Source of the DNA: Pedobacter ginsengisoli
GTDB taxonomy: Bacteria > Bacteroidota > Bacteroidia > Sphingobacteriales > Sphingobacteriaceae
Length of the DNA stretch: 64,000 nucleotides
NCBI RefSeq assembly: GCF_002736205.1
Contig: NZ_CP024091.1
Location: 4,895,555-4,959,554 of the forward strand
Direction: 5' to 3'
This document shows, piece by piece, positions 44,223-52,794 of this stretch. The position numbers and the translations under genes were made by a program. The notes below the pieces were generated by a model. That model worked only from the letters and a program-made list of their open reading frames with translations. It was not told the origin of the DNA and searched no databases. Position 1 is the first letter of the stretch. Every line of letters begins with the position of its first letter.

Positions 44223-44984
44223 TTATAACAAAAGCCCTTTAAGTTGAACAATTGCATGGTCTCCCTGGTTGGCTAAAGCTTTCATAATCTCTTCATGCAT
44301 TTGTTCATTATTTACTGCCTTGCCCTTTTTTGGCGGCTCAATGTTTTTCGGCTCAACGTTAGTTTCTGTAACCTTGGTTGCAAACCAGGTCACATTTTCA
44401 TGTGGAGCAGCAATACCCAGAATCATTCCCGGCAGTCCGTTGAAGGATTCAGGACCACCTGGTACATGAATCTCTTCTGTATAAAAAGCAACTACGTAGA
44501 TAGAATCGAGCATCAGCCCGTTGGCTCTCCGGCATTCATAACCAGCAATTATTCGTGTTTCCTCAGTTATTTTCCATTTAATTTTCCGTAAGTTATCCTT
44601 CACAAGATAAGTACGTTCATAGAATTCTTTTTGAATGGTGCTCGTTCCATTTTTCAAGTCAGAAAATACAATATTGACCTGATTTGCCATTGGGGTATCA
44701 TACCACCAATGAACATTTTTTGCGGCCACGGGCGTAAAAAGAGAACTACCGGTATTAAAGGTCAAACTACTCTTCAGTACCCTGAATTGAGGCTCAGTTT
44801 GCAAGTACTTTTCATAGTAAGCTTTATTCTCCATACTGTGTTTTGTCACCTTTTTTTTGACCAGCGCAAACATATTCATGGTTCGCTCAAATTCTATTAC
44901 CCCACTGGTAATAAAGTGTTTATTTTGAGCATAAATACTTTTTGTTGTGAATATGCAAATCAGCAAAATAACTAACTGTTTCAT
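44223..44984 (-). CDS. GLPGLI-family exported protein
   Basis: The 253-residue protein has a signal peptide (MKQLVILLICIFTTKSIYA) and the defining motif GGPESFNGLPGMILGIAAPH (about residues 175-194), with ITSGVIEFERT near the start. GLPGLI proteins are a Bacteroidota-specific family that accompany TonB-type barrels; the function is unknown. Its ATG overlaps the TGA of the upstream barrel gene by 4 bases (ATGA), so translation is coupled and the two products probably act together in the envelope. Confidence 0.92.
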   Translation of the reverse strand: MKQLVILLICIFTTKSIYAQNKHFITSGVIEFERTMNMFALVKKKVTKHSMENKAYYEKYLQTEPQFRVLKSSLTFNTGSSLFTPVAAKNVHWWYDTPMANQVNIVFSDLKNGTSTIQKEFYERTYLVKDNLRKIKWKITEETRIIAGYECRRANGLMLDSIYVVAFYTEEIHVPGGPESFNGLPGMILGIAAPHENVTWFATKVTETNVEPKNIEPPKKGKAVNNEQMHEEIMKALANQGDHAIVQLKGLLL

Positions 44985-47707
44985 GGTTGTTGTTTTTGAA
45001 GTGATTTACCAAACTTTGTAAAGTCCCAGGTTAAGGATAGAATGAAATATCTGCGAATGGTTGTATTTCTTGACTCAGTAAAGCCATCTGCTGAACTGTA
45101 ACGTTCATATCCTGTATTTTGATTAAATAGGTCATTTCCCCTAATTGTCAGTTTCAGGTTTTCCTCTTTAAGGAAATTTTTTCCAAAATAAGCATTGGCA
45201 ATGAGCCGCTCAAAATTGCGGTTAAACAATCGGTTTTTTGCCATGTAGTTGTATTGAGCATCCGCTCCTATAAAGAAGTTATTGGGTAGTTTGGTGTAAA
45301 AGCTAGCATTGCTAAAAAAACCTTTTCTGTTATTATTTACAGATTGCAGCGATGATGAGCTGACCACATAATTTGATCCTATACTGAAACCATAGGAATA
45401 GGTTGCTGTATTTTTCCCTATGTCGATTTGTGGTTTATATTCTACTGTACTGGTCTTGTTCAATGTATTGTTTACATAGTTAAAATAGGCATTCCCATTA
45501 ACGTTGAGGCTAATGTAAAGTATAAAATCAAGCTTGGTTGCATGTCCATATAGTTCAGCGTACATATTCCAGTAACTGGGCTTGCCACCGCGTAGGTTTG
45601 AGTAGCTCAGCGTGTTTACACCAGCTGAATCAGTAACTCTGTTACTTACAATGGCATTAGTTGTAAAGCTGTAATTTCCGTTAAAATTGATTCCCTGGTC
45701 ACGCGTTGGTTGGTAGACCCTATAATTATAAGAAAAACGGTTGCTGAAGGAAGATTTCAAATCCGGGTTGCCCAGACTTATGTTTAGCGGATCACTGTTC
45801 TGACGTAGTGGCTGTAATTGATAGGAGGAGGGCAGGTTAGTGTTTCCATTATAGTCTAAGGAGAGTGATGCCGCCTTGCTTAACTGATATCTCAGATAGG
45901 CCCCTGGCTGGAGGTTGATGAACTTGCGGTTCATCACAAAATCAATAAATTGATCCTCCTGTTTATAGCTGGCATCTGCAAGACTGGTACTTGCACCTGC
46001 GGATAACTTGCCTGATGAATAATTTGCACTTAAGCTGTATAAACTTGAGAGATTTACTAACTTAAAATCACTGCTGAATGCAGAATCAAGCTCTTCGTAC
46101 CGGTTGGCACCTGATAGATTAAAAGATCTTCGGTCGTTTGTGGTGATACTTCTGGAAAAATTATATCCTGCGGTAATCGAAATAGCCTTAGTCAGCATAT
46201 CGGTGTACGAAAAACCAGCTGAGAGCCTGTTCGCATTGGAAATATAGGGCTTAAACTGATCGATGGTACTTGTGCTGTCTAACACACCCAATTCATTATA
46301 ATATTTCAATTCCGACTTCTGATTGTTTTTGCTATTACTCCGATCCAAAGAGCCACCTGTGTTAATGGAAATACTTCTGCCTTTCTTTTTAAATCTTTTT
46401 GTATACCTTGCGTTCGCAGCAAAGGATTCAAACATGTTCTCACCTATTGTTGAATTTGTGTTTGTATTTTGTAGAACGCCATTGCCTCGCAAGGTCGAAC
46501 CCGTCTGATAACTTTTGTTGTTGCCTTCAGCACGGTATGCATTAATATTAGTACTAATATCTGCTGTTGAATCAATTTTAGAGTTAAATCTGCCATTGAA
46601 GGACTGGTTAAAGTTGTAGCGGTGATTTACACCATTCCTGCTGCTTGTGTTAAAATTACCCGGCAGATTGTTTTGACTTATGGTACTGGAAACGGCATCT
46701 GTAGTTAATGCGCCAGCTTTATAGTTCACGTTGATAGACTGATTGTCTTTATTCCATTTATTATTATAATGTGCACCGGCGTCACGCGCCAGGGGAATTC
46801 CATTGCCCCCATAATCACCCTGGCTATATCCATCACCGAATTTGTTGTTGTCTTCTCCACTCAGCCCTACCTTTCCGGTATTGCCGATATTCCCATACAC
46901 GGAGACCTTCTGTTTAGGACTGAATTTATTAGCCATAAGTTGGGCTGTATAATAATCATCTGTGCCATAACCTGCATCGGCTTTGCCAAAAAGACCCTTT
47001 TTCTTATCCTCGGTAAGTACAACGTTGATTGTCTTAACTTTTACACCATCTTCAATACCTGTGAGCTTTGCCTGTTCACTTTTCTGATTGTAAACCTGCA
47101 CTTTGCTTACCATATCGGCTCTTATATTTTTAGTTACCAGAGAAGGGTCGTCACTAAAAAACTCTTCACCGTCTACAAGAACCTTACTTACAGTTTCACC
47201 CTGAAAAATAATAACACCACTTTGATTGATCCTCATTCCTGGTAATTGCTTCAGCAGGTCTTCTACCTTTGCATTTTTTTGCGTTGCGTAAGCAGAGGCA
47301 TTAAATTCTGTAGTATCACCTTTTATTTTAATGGCAGCTACCCTTGCTTTAATAATAACTTCATTAAGCAGCTTTGATTTTAGAATCATCATGATATTTC
47401 CAAAGTCGTGCACAGGATTTGCTTCATCTAATGTAAAATGTTCAACAAAATCTGCGTAGTCTGGATAAGTAGCGAAAATTAGAAATTTACCTGGTCTTAG
47501 GTTATTAAGTTCAAAAGCACCCTTGTTGCTATAAGTGAATTTTTGCAGAATGGAATCCTGGCCATCAAGTACTATAATTGTTGCTTCGTGAATTTTAACA
47601 TGAGTAGTCGTGTCGATAACCAGACCTTTTACAGTAAAGGAATTTTGTGCGGCAGTGGGAACAGTAAAGATGCAGCAGATTGTAAGCAATGCGAGCAGAA
47701 TCTTCAT
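44981..47707 (-). CDS. Outer-membrane beta-barrel protein with regulatory and plug domains
   Basis: The 908-residue protein has a signal peptide (MKILLALLTICCIFTVPTAA). A carboxypeptidase-regulatory-like domain follows (about 24-110, KGLVIDTTTHVKIHEATIIV), then a plug-like part (about 140-230, VEDLLKQLPGMRINQSGVII, VSKVLVDGEEFF). A long barrel ends in FILSLTWDFTKFGK. It resembles TonB-dependent transporters but ends in a short basic tail. With GLPGLI it forms a coupled operon, a pairing seen repeatedly in Bacteroidota. The ligand is unknown. Confidence 0.88.
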   Translation of the reverse strand: MKILLALLTICCIFTVPTAAQNSFTVKGLVIDTTTHVKIHEATIIVLDGQDSILQKFTYSNKGAFELNNLRPGKFLIFATYPDYADFVEHFTLDEANPVHDFGNIMMILKSKLLNEVIIKARVAAIKIKGDTTEFNASAYATQKNAKVEDLLKQLPGMRINQSGVIIFQGETVSKVLVDGEEFFSDDPSLVTKNIRADMVSKVQVYNQKSEQAKLTGIEDGVKVKTINVVLTEDKKKGLFGKADAGYGTDDYYTAQLMANKFSPKQKVSVYGNIGNTGKVGLSGEDNNKFGDGYSQGDYGGNGIPLARDAGAHYNNKWNKDNQSINVNYKAGALTTDAVSSTISQNNLPGNFNTSSRNGVNHRYNFNQSFNGRFNSKIDSTADISTNINAYRAEGNNKSYQTGSTLRGNGVLQNTNTNSTIGENMFESFAANARYTKRFKKKGRSISINTGGSLDRSNSKNNQKSELKYYNELGVLDSTSTIDQFKPYISNANRLSAGFSYTDMLTKAISITAGYNFSRSITTNDRRSFNLSGANRYEELDSAFSSDFKLVNLSSLYSLSANYSSGKLSAGASTSLADASYKQEDQFIDFVMNRKFINLQPGAYLRYQLSKAASLSLDYNGNTNLPSSYQLQPLRQNSDPLNISLGNPDLKSSFSNRFSYNYRVYQPTRDQGINFNGNYSFTTNAIVSNRVTDSAGVNTLSYSNLRGGKPSYWNMYAELYGHATKLDFILYISLNVNGNAYFNYVNNTLNKTSTVEYKPQIDIGKNTATYSYGFSIGSNYVVSSSSLQSVNNNRKGFFSNASFYTKLPNNFFIGADAQYNYMAKNRLFNRNFERLIANAYFGKNFLKEENLKLTIRGNDLFNQNTGYERYSSADGFTESRNTTIRRYFILSLTWDFTKFGKSLQKQQP

Positions 47708-47863
47708 GAGAGCGTATTTGGTTAGCTCAATATATAACTAAAAAGTAAGTTTTAAAATTCCTTTGCTTGCATCTATATCAATAATCACAGAAAAGTTACG
47801 CCCAGCGGATGGTTTAGGCCAATCTATTCTCGCGAATAGGGGTGAAGAAGGAATTGCCAGGGC

Positions 47864-47904
47864 AAAAAAAATGGACAACTTCGGAATTATCCGAGGTTGT
47901 CCAT
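47864..47904 (-). terminator. Intrinsic terminator of the tRNA-Val operon
   Basis: ATGGACAAC (47871-47879) pairs with GTTGTCCAT (47896-47904) and TCGG with CCGA inside it. On the minus strand it is followed by seven T (47870-47864), just past the second tRNA. Confidence 0.85.
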
Positions 47905-47906
47905 TA

Positions 47907-47984
47907 TGGTGGGAGATACTGGGTTCGAACCAGTGACCCCCTGCTTGTAAGGCAGGTGCTCTGAACCAGCTGAGCTAATCTCCC
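47907..47984 (-). tRNA. tRNA-Val (anticodon UAC)
   Basis: The minus strand folds as a 78-base cloverleaf including encoded CCA. The acceptor stem is GGGAGAT/ATCTCCC, the D arm GCTC...GAGC, the anticodon stem CCTGC/GCAGG with loop CTTACAA (anticodon TAC), and the T arm ACTGG TTCGAAC CCAGT. It is identical to the copy at 48066-48143. Confidence 0.95.
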
Positions 47985-48065
47985 CTTTGGTTCTTTTACT
48001 CTTTTGTTTAAAACAACCAGCTGAGTAAGCTGTTGTTCTTAACCTTCGAGTCCTCGTTAGGTTTT

Positions 48066-48143
48066 TGGTGGGAGATACTGGGTTCGAACCAGTGACCCCC
48101 TGCTTGTAAGGCAGGTGCTCTGAACCAGCTGAGCTAATCTCCC
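48066..48143 (-). tRNA. tRNA-Val (anticodon UAC), second identical copy
   Basis: Base-for-base the same 78-base tRNA with CCA, 159 bp away from the first and transcribed before it. Both copies share about 45 bp of 5' flank (TTTGGTTCT.. ACTCTTTTG.. CCAGCTGAGTA on plus), so the unit was duplicated in tandem with its flank. Confidence 0.95.
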
Positions 48144-48258
48144 CTTTGGTTCTACTCTTTTGCAAAAAAAGCCAGCTGAGTAGGCTGTAATAATCCCTGA
48201 TTGTTAGGGAGTGCAAATATACACCTCTAATTTAAAACTCCAAAACTTTTGTGAGATT

Positions 48259-48984
48259 TTAAGAAAGGACTTCTTCTAAAACTTGATGTGATCGGATATC
48301 TCCAAAAGATGCGGTGTGTAAGGTGTAGTAAATCAGTATTTTATCTAGAATGAGCCTTCTCGTTTTATTTTCTATTTTTATTTGATTTATTTTTTCAAAA
48401 GGCGCAGTAAATAGAGAAATAAAGAGAATCGCATCAGATTTCTCTAAATAATGGCCATGTATTGGGAGCATCGATTTAAATTCTCCTTCCTGTAAATCGA
48501 AATAGCTCTGGTCGCTTTTTGTTTGCATATTAGGTGCGAAACCTAAGTGTCGTGATAACTTAAGTAAAAAAGCCAGGTGGAAATTTACATTAGTTTCATT
48601 GTTTTCATCAAACCAGCAAATGGCATTAAATATAAAATCAAATAATTGCTCATCAGCCATTTGCTGCCTTATACTCTTGTATAATACCTCGTTAATAAAT
48701 ATGGCCATTGTACTTTTTATAACATCATAAGGGATGCTATTGAAAATAGGGGAAGGCCTGAGTTCCGAAACACGCTGAATACTGGTATTGGTTTTATGAT
48801 AAACCACCATGTCTACAAGGTGTAGCGGCTGGAGCATGTTCATCCTGATCTTTGCCTTAGGTTTTTTAACGCCGTTGATCATGTAGGATTGAATGCCAAA
48901 CTTTTCAGTAAAAATCTGTACAACTACGCTACTTTCGCTGTAAAGTGTGGTTTTTAAAACAATGCCCCGGGTTTTATGCAGCAT
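48259..48984 (-). CDS. recO: DNA repair protein RecO
   Basis: RecO helps load RecA onto gapped DNA, displacing SSB, with RecR and RecF. The 241-residue protein has the N-terminal OB fold, MLHKTRGIVLKTTLYSESSV through QSYMINGVKKPKAKIRMNML. A helical C-terminal part lacks the zinc-binding cysteines found in some RecO proteins. Length is normal. It begins 3 bp after dgkA on the same strand, forming a small operon. Family recognition is from the start pattern KTRGIVLKTTxYSE. Confidence 0.93.
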   Translation of the reverse strand: MLHKTRGIVLKTTLYSESSVVVQIFTEKFGIQSYMINGVKKPKAKIRMNMLQPLHLVDMVVYHKTNTSIQRVSELRPSPIFNSIPYDVIKSTMAIFINEVLYKSIRQQMADEQLFDFIFNAICWFDENNETNVNFHLAFLLKLSRHLGFAPNMQTKSDQSYFDLQEGEFKSMLPIHGHYLEKSDAILFISLFTAPFEKINQIKIENKTRRLILDKILIYYTLHTASFGDIRSHQVLEEVLS

Positions 48985-48987
48985 GGG

Positions 48988-49335
48988 TTAAAAGATTTTT
49001 GGAATGAAAATGATCAAACCAATTATTGCTGCAGCTATAGCAGCAATCAATACACTTGCTGCAGCCACATCTTTAATGATCTTTGCTTTAGGGTTAATAT
49101 CTGGCGAAACCAGATCAACCAGTACTTCTATAGCTGTATTCAATAATTCTGTTATTAAAACGATAGCGGCAGCGGCAATTATCCAAAGCCATTCATTTAC
49201 AGATAAGGTAAAATGCCATCCGGCAACGGCGGTTACAAGCAGGGCAGCAATATGAAATTTAAAATTTAGCTGTGTTTTAAAGGCATAAACAATACCTGAA
49301 AACGCATAGCCAAATCCCTTGATAAACTTAAGCAT
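48988..49335 (-). CDS. dgkA: Diacylglycerol/undecaprenol kinase
   Basis: The 115-residue integral membrane protein has three helices and the DgkA active-site block ITELLNTAIEVLVDLVSP (about residues 60-77, with catalytic Glu and Asn), preceded by the N-terminal amphipathic KGFGYAFSGIVYAF. It phosphorylates diacylglycerol or undecaprenol with ATP at the inner membrane, recycling lipid carriers. Length is normal for the prokaryotic family. It is the first gene of the dgkA-recO pair; the 85 bp to rlmF hold the divergent promoter region. Confidence 0.93.
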   Translation of the reverse strand: MLKFIKGFGYAFSGIVYAFKTQLNFKFHIAALLVTAVAGWHFTLSVNEWLWIIAAAAIVLITELLNTAIEVLVDLVSPDINPKAKIIKDVAAASVLIAAIAAAIIGLIIFIPKIF

Positions 49336-49415
49336 AGTACCTTTAAAAGTTGAAAAATTATAGATGCAAAGTACGTCATGCTTTCTTATATATCCAATTG
49401 TTTAGTTAGAACGCT

Positions 49416-49423
49416 TAACTTTG
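49416..49423 (+). promoter_or_regulatory. -7 box of rlmF
   Basis: TAACTTTG matches TAnnTTTG and ends 15 bases before the rlmF ATG. A TTG at 49398-49400 lies 15 bp upstream, slightly closer than usual. Confidence 0.5.
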
Positions 49424-49438
49424 GTTAATTTTATACGA

Positions 49439-50383
49439 ATGTCTGCAGAAAAAACATCACTCCATCCAAGAAATAAACATCGCTTCAGGTATGATTTTCC
49501 TGAGTTAATTAAAAGTTATCCGGAACTGAAAAACTATGTTGCAGTGAATTCATATGGAGATGAATCTATAGATTTTTCTAATTCCGAAGCGGTTAAAAGT
49601 CTTAATAAAGCACTTCTTAAACATTTTTATAGTATTTCACATTGGGATATTCCTGCCGGATACCTTTGTCCGCCAATACCTGGGAGGGCAGATTATGTGC
49701 ATTACCTGGCAGACCTGCTTGCTTCTGTTAATAATGGTGTAATACCAACACGAAAGTTAGTTAAGGGTTTAGATGTTGGGTTGGGCGCTAACTGTGTTTA
49801 TCCGATTATAGGTCATCAGGAATATGGTTGGGGCTTTGTAGGATCTGAAATAGATCCTGGGGCCATAAAAGCTGCAAAAGCAATTATATCTTCAAATTCG
49901 GGGCTTACTAATGCTATAACCTGTAGGGCGCAAAGTAATAAACAACATATTTTTAAGGGTATTATAAAGCCTGGCGAGCTGTTTGATTTTACTATGTGTA
50001 ATCCTCCCTTTCATGCTTCTGCTGAAGAGGCTCAATCTGGTACAAAAAGGAAGTTGCAAAATTTAGGCAAGCAAAAAGGCAAGGAAGTGACGTTGAATTT
50101 TGGTGGACAAAATACAGAGCTATGGTATGATGGGGGTGAAGTAGGATTTATCAGGAAAATGGTAGAAGAAAGTGTTGCTTTTGCTAATCAATGTTTTTGG
50201 TTTTCAACTTTGGTTTCAAAGAGCAGTAACCTTCCGTTCATTTATAAAGCGATTCAGAATTTTAATGCGTTTGAGGTAAGAACAATTGAGATGGCTCAGG
50301 GGCAAAAGGTAAGCAGGTTTGTAGCCTGGACGTTTCTGGACTTTGAAAAACAAGAAAACTGGCGAAAAACTAAATGGATATAG
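49439..50383 (+). CDS. rlmF: 23S rRNA (adenine(1618)-N6)-methyltransferase
   Basis: RlmF methylates A1618 of 23S rRNA with SAM. The ATG at 49439 (MSAEKTSLHPRNKHRFRYDF) is preferred over a TTG six codons upstream that lies inside the -7 box. The 314-residue protein has the SAM region GLDVGLGANCVYPIIGHQ (about residues 110-127) and the catalytic NPPF at 188-191. The family-specific N-terminal HPRNKHR is present. Size is normal. Its last bases are 6 bp from the convergent 50390 gene. Confidence 0.93.
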   Translation: MSAEKTSLHPRNKHRFRYDFPELIKSYPELKNYVAVNSYGDESIDFSNSEAVKSLNKALLKHFYSISHWDIPAGYLCPPIPGRADYVHYLADLLASVNNGVIPTRKLVKGLDVGLGANCVYPIIGHQEYGWGFVGSEIDPGAIKAAKAIISSNSGLTNAITCRAQSNKQHIFKGIIKPGELFDFTMCNPPFHASAEEAQSGTKRKLQNLGKQKGKEVTLNFGGQNTELWYDGGEVGFIRKMVEESVAFANQCFWFSTLVSKSSNLPFIYKAIQNFNAFEVRTIEMAQGQKVSRFVAWTFLDFEKQENWRKTKWI

Positions 50384-50389
50384 TTGGTT

Positions 50390-50698
50390 TCAGGTAAAAA
50401 TAGAAACATTTGCTTTTTTATTTTTATAGGCTCCTATCTGTTCTCCGGTAGTAAAATCTTTAAAGAAAAGAGAATCACTTTCTTTAAAGCGTTTTTTTAG
50501 CATACAGTATAAATGCAGGCATTTAATCCAGTTTAATGCTGTTGGTTTATCTTTAAGAATTTCAGGATATACATATACTTCATTACCTTCAATTCTTAAT
50601 AAGTTTTTTTCTTGAAGCTCTTTTACGTTCGCAATAATTTTGGCCGTTTGAGCGGCCAAATGAGCAGTTTGCTGTACTTTCTTTTTTGCGTATATCAT
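50390..50698 (-). CDS. Conserved small protein of unknown function
   Basis: The 102-residue basic cytoplasmic protein (MIYAKKKVQQTAHLAAQTAK) has no signal or membrane segment. It looks like an N-terminal helix followed by a mixed domain with NEVYVYPEILKDKPTALNWI and KCLHLYCMLKKRFKESDSLF. I recognise no family. It follows the DUF2130 gene by 7 bp on the same strand and is probably the last gene of the mntR - DUF2130 operon. Confidence 0.55.
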   Translation of the reverse strand: MIYAKKKVQQTAHLAAQTAKIIANVKELQEKNLLRIEGNEVYVYPEILKDKPTALNWIKCLHLYCMLKKRFKESDSLFFKDFTTGEQIGAYKNKKANVSIFT

Positions 50699-50705
50699 AA
50701 TATGA

Positions 50706-51992
50706 TTACTCTAATAATAGCGGATCATCTTCGTCATCAGTAAGGCTGAGCTGTATGCTGTCTGTTCCTGCAATACCTTCAATAGATCCTCTTATATGTG
50801 CTGCATTTAACAATACCTTTTCAAGTTGTTTTTCGCGGGCCTTCCATAATTTTTCCATAGCATCACGCTCTCTCTGGATAGATAGTTTCATGCTCATGAA
50901 ACCTTCTCTAATGGCTTTCCATTGTTCAGAGAATTCATTGCTGGTCAGATAATCGTAGAGCATATGCATTTTATCTCCACGGTTTTCCTGAGATTTTGAT
51001 GCGCTGAATAACTTCACAATACCATCTCTAAGGATATATGAAACAGCCTTTACCTCATCAAATGAGCAAATCCAAACCCCATCTTTTTCACCGAAACAAT
51101 CCATTCCTTTTGGGTATGCCTGGGTAACTATAACTGCAACATCGACCCCCATACTACGCATATCTTTTTTTAATTTCTCAATCCACTCCATCGAGAAGTC
51201 TTTGGTGCGCTTACTTTCATATATAATTTTACCGCATTCCTGCCCAAATTGGTTTCTGATATGATGAACGCAGTCGGCCCCCCTTACTCCCTTACCAACT
51301 TCAGCTATCAGATCAAAAGGAAATGCGTTTCTAAGTAGTTCTTCCAGAATTAATTCCTGTACCTCGCCCTGTAGTTGCATAGAACCTTGTTCTGCTTTAC
51401 GCTTCATCTCTTCGGCCAGTTTTTTTTGGTCGTCGAGTTGTTTTTCCAGTTCTTTTACCCTTAGTTGATGCTCGGTTTCCTTTATGCTGTTTTTTTCTGC
51501 CTCTTGTTTCCTGATTTGCTCTGTCATATCTGCACGTTGCTCCTGCAGTTTACGTTGTAGCTGAAGCTCCATTTCTTCTTCTTTTTGCTTCATAGCCTCT
51601 TCCTTTTTTAAGAAATCGAGCTCTTTAGCGCGAGCAGACTTTAACTTTTCTTCGCTTTCTTTATTTGCATTACCAAGTATCTGTAGCCTGTTCTCAAAAT
51701 CTGTTGCTATGCTTTTACGTAAACTTTCTTCCAGTACGGTTTGCAGTTGTTTTTTTTCTTCACTTAACTTTTGCTCATAAGTCTCAGCCTGTTTTTTTTG
51801 CTGCTGCTCAAAAGCAAGCTCCTGTTGTTTTTGGAGCACAAGGAACTCATTTTGCTTTTTAGCAAATTCCTCTTCTTTTTGTTTGGTAAAGGTAACCATC
51901 TTCTCCCTGAGGTCTTTTTTATACTCCTCAGCCATCACCTCTTCAATTGGGAATGTGTGCGCGCAATTAGGACATTTTATTTCGGTTGACAT
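50706..51992 (-). CDS. DUF2130 coiled-coil protein with PD-(D/E)xK-like core
   Basis: The ATG at 51990-51992 (MSTEIKCPNCAHTFPIEE) is used; an upstream in-frame start adds 15 residues that overlap the mntR stop. The 428-residue protein has a half zinc ribbon (CPNC, residues 7-10) and a long coiled coil (about 25-210). The DUF2130 domain (about 215-380) carries GADCVHHIRNQFGQECGKII followed by YESKRTK. The D...ESK pattern fits a PD-(D/E)xK nuclease active site. No nuclease has been proven in this family as far as I know. It begins 10 bp after mntR. Confidence 0.85.
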   Translation of the reverse strand: MSTEIKCPNCAHTFPIEEVMAEEYKKDLREKMVTFTKQKEEEFAKKQNEFLVLQKQQELAFEQQQKKQAETYEQKLSEEKKQLQTVLEESLRKSIATDFENRLQILGNANKESEEKLKSARAKELDFLKKEEAMKQKEEEMELQLQRKLQEQRADMTEQIRKQEAEKNSIKETEHQLRVKELEKQLDDQKKLAEEMKRKAEQGSMQLQGEVQELILEELLRNAFPFDLIAEVGKGVRGADCVHHIRNQFGQECGKIIYESKRTKDFSMEWIEKLKKDMRSMGVDVAVIVTQAYPKGMDCFGEKDGVWICSFDEVKAVSYILRDGIVKLFSASKSQENRGDKMHMLYDYLTSNEFSEQWKAIREGFMSMKLSIQRERDAMEKLWKAREKQLEKVLLNAAHIRGSIEGIAGTDSIQLSLTDDEDDPLLLE

Positions 51993-52002
51993 ATAATGGA
52001 TG

Positions 52003-52671
52003 TTATGGAAGTTGGTTGATAAATAAACTCTCAGCAAATTTCATTGATACACTTCTGGGTTCTTCATTTTCAATCTGAATATTTAATGAACCATCAAAAG
52101 CAATAACCTCAAGTACTTTTATTTTAGTGCCAATTGTAATCTTTAATTTTTCAAGATACTGAAGAAATAGTGTTGATGTGTCCTTAACGGCAGCAACTGT
52201 GCAATTCTGGTTAGCATTTAATTCTGATAACAGTGTTTTTGCAATTGCAGGCATATCTCCGTTTGCTTTTGGAATAGGGTCTCCATGTGGATCAAATTCA
52301 GGAAAGTTGAGGAACTCTTCAAGCTTGTCTACCAGTTTTGCCGACTGTATATGCTCAAGCTGTTCTGCCACTTCATGAACTTCATCCCAACTAAAATCCA
52401 GCTTTTCATATAGAAATGTTTCCCAAAGTCGGTGTTTTCTTAATATGGCAATACCATTTTTTCTACCAATATCTGTAAGTAGTATTTTGCCATACTTTTG
52501 ATAGGTAACCAGGTTCTTCTCCTTCAGCTTTTTCAGCATGTCGGTAGCAGTAGCAGGTTTAACACCTAAATAGGCAGCCATTTCATTAGTTCCCGCCTCT
52601 GGCTTTTCTTCATTCTGAAAGCTCAGCTTCAATAAGGCCTTTAAATAGTTTTCTTCGGTATAAGATAGCAT
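52003..52671 (-). CDS. mntR: DtxR/MntR-family metal-dependent repressor
   Basis: The 222-residue protein has an N-terminal winged HTH (YTEENYLKALLKLSFQNEEK through MAAYLGVKPATATDMLKKLK). The dimerisation/metal domain has HRLWETFLYEKLDFSWDEVH and EVAEQLEHIQS, with His and Glu/Asp ligands in the usual places. A C-terminal FeoA/SH3-like domain follows (about 155-220). It senses Mn(II) or Fe(II) and represses metal uptake. Divergently, a TonB receptor promoter contains the inverted repeat GTTAGA-N4-TCTAAC. The symbol is by family; the metal is not certain. Confidence 0.85.
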   Translation of the reverse strand: MLSYTEENYLKALLKLSFQNEEKPEAGTNEMAAYLGVKPATATDMLKKLKEKNLVTYQKYGKILLTDIGRKNGIAILRKHRLWETFLYEKLDFSWDEVHEVAEQLEHIQSAKLVDKLEEFLNFPEFDPHGDPIPKANGDMPAIAKTLLSELNANQNCTVAAVKDTSTLFLQYLEKLKITIGTKIKVLEVIAFDGSLNIQIENEEPRSVSMKFAESLFINQLP

Positions 52672-52676
52672 AAGTA

Positions 52677-52699
52677 CAAACTTATCGCTTTATAAAGCG
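52677..52699 (-). promoter_or_regulatory. mntR promoter with a 14-bp perfect palindrome
   Basis: TAAGTTTG on the minus strand (52684-52677) ends 5 bases before the mntR ATG. Directly upstream of it is CGCTTTATAAAGCG (52686-52699), a perfect palindrome in the -10 to -33 interval. It differs in sequence from the TonB-side operator, so it may bind another regulator. Confidence 0.5.
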
Positions 52700-52727
52700 A
52701 AATAAAAATAATAAATGTCAAATTATA

Positions 52728-52759
52728 TTTGTTAGACTAATCTAACTTTTATAGTTTTG
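52728..52759 (+). promoter_or_regulatory. TonB receptor promoter with a DtxR/MntR-type operator
   Basis: TTG at 52729-52731 and TAGTTTTG at 52752-52759 form a -33/-7 pair with a 20-bp spacer. Between them lies GTTAGA (52731-52736), CTAA, TCTAAC (52741-52746), a dyad close to the DtxR-family TTAGnnnnnnCTAA pattern. A bound repressor would cover the promoter. An alternative -7 TATATTTG sits at 52724-52731. Confidence 0.65.
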
Positions 52760-52794
52760 TTAAAATTATTAAATTATTAGATCGATATAAATAT

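Noticed and set aside
46769..47245. 158-residue plus-strand ORF
   Set aside because: Antisense shadow of the outer-membrane barrel gene 44981-47707.
47887..48216. Minus-strand ORF of 109 residues containing a repeated AGSEHLPYKQGVTGSNPVSP
   Set aside because: It is the conceptual translation of the two tRNA-Val genes and their spacer; the repeated peptide is a well-known tRNA artefact.
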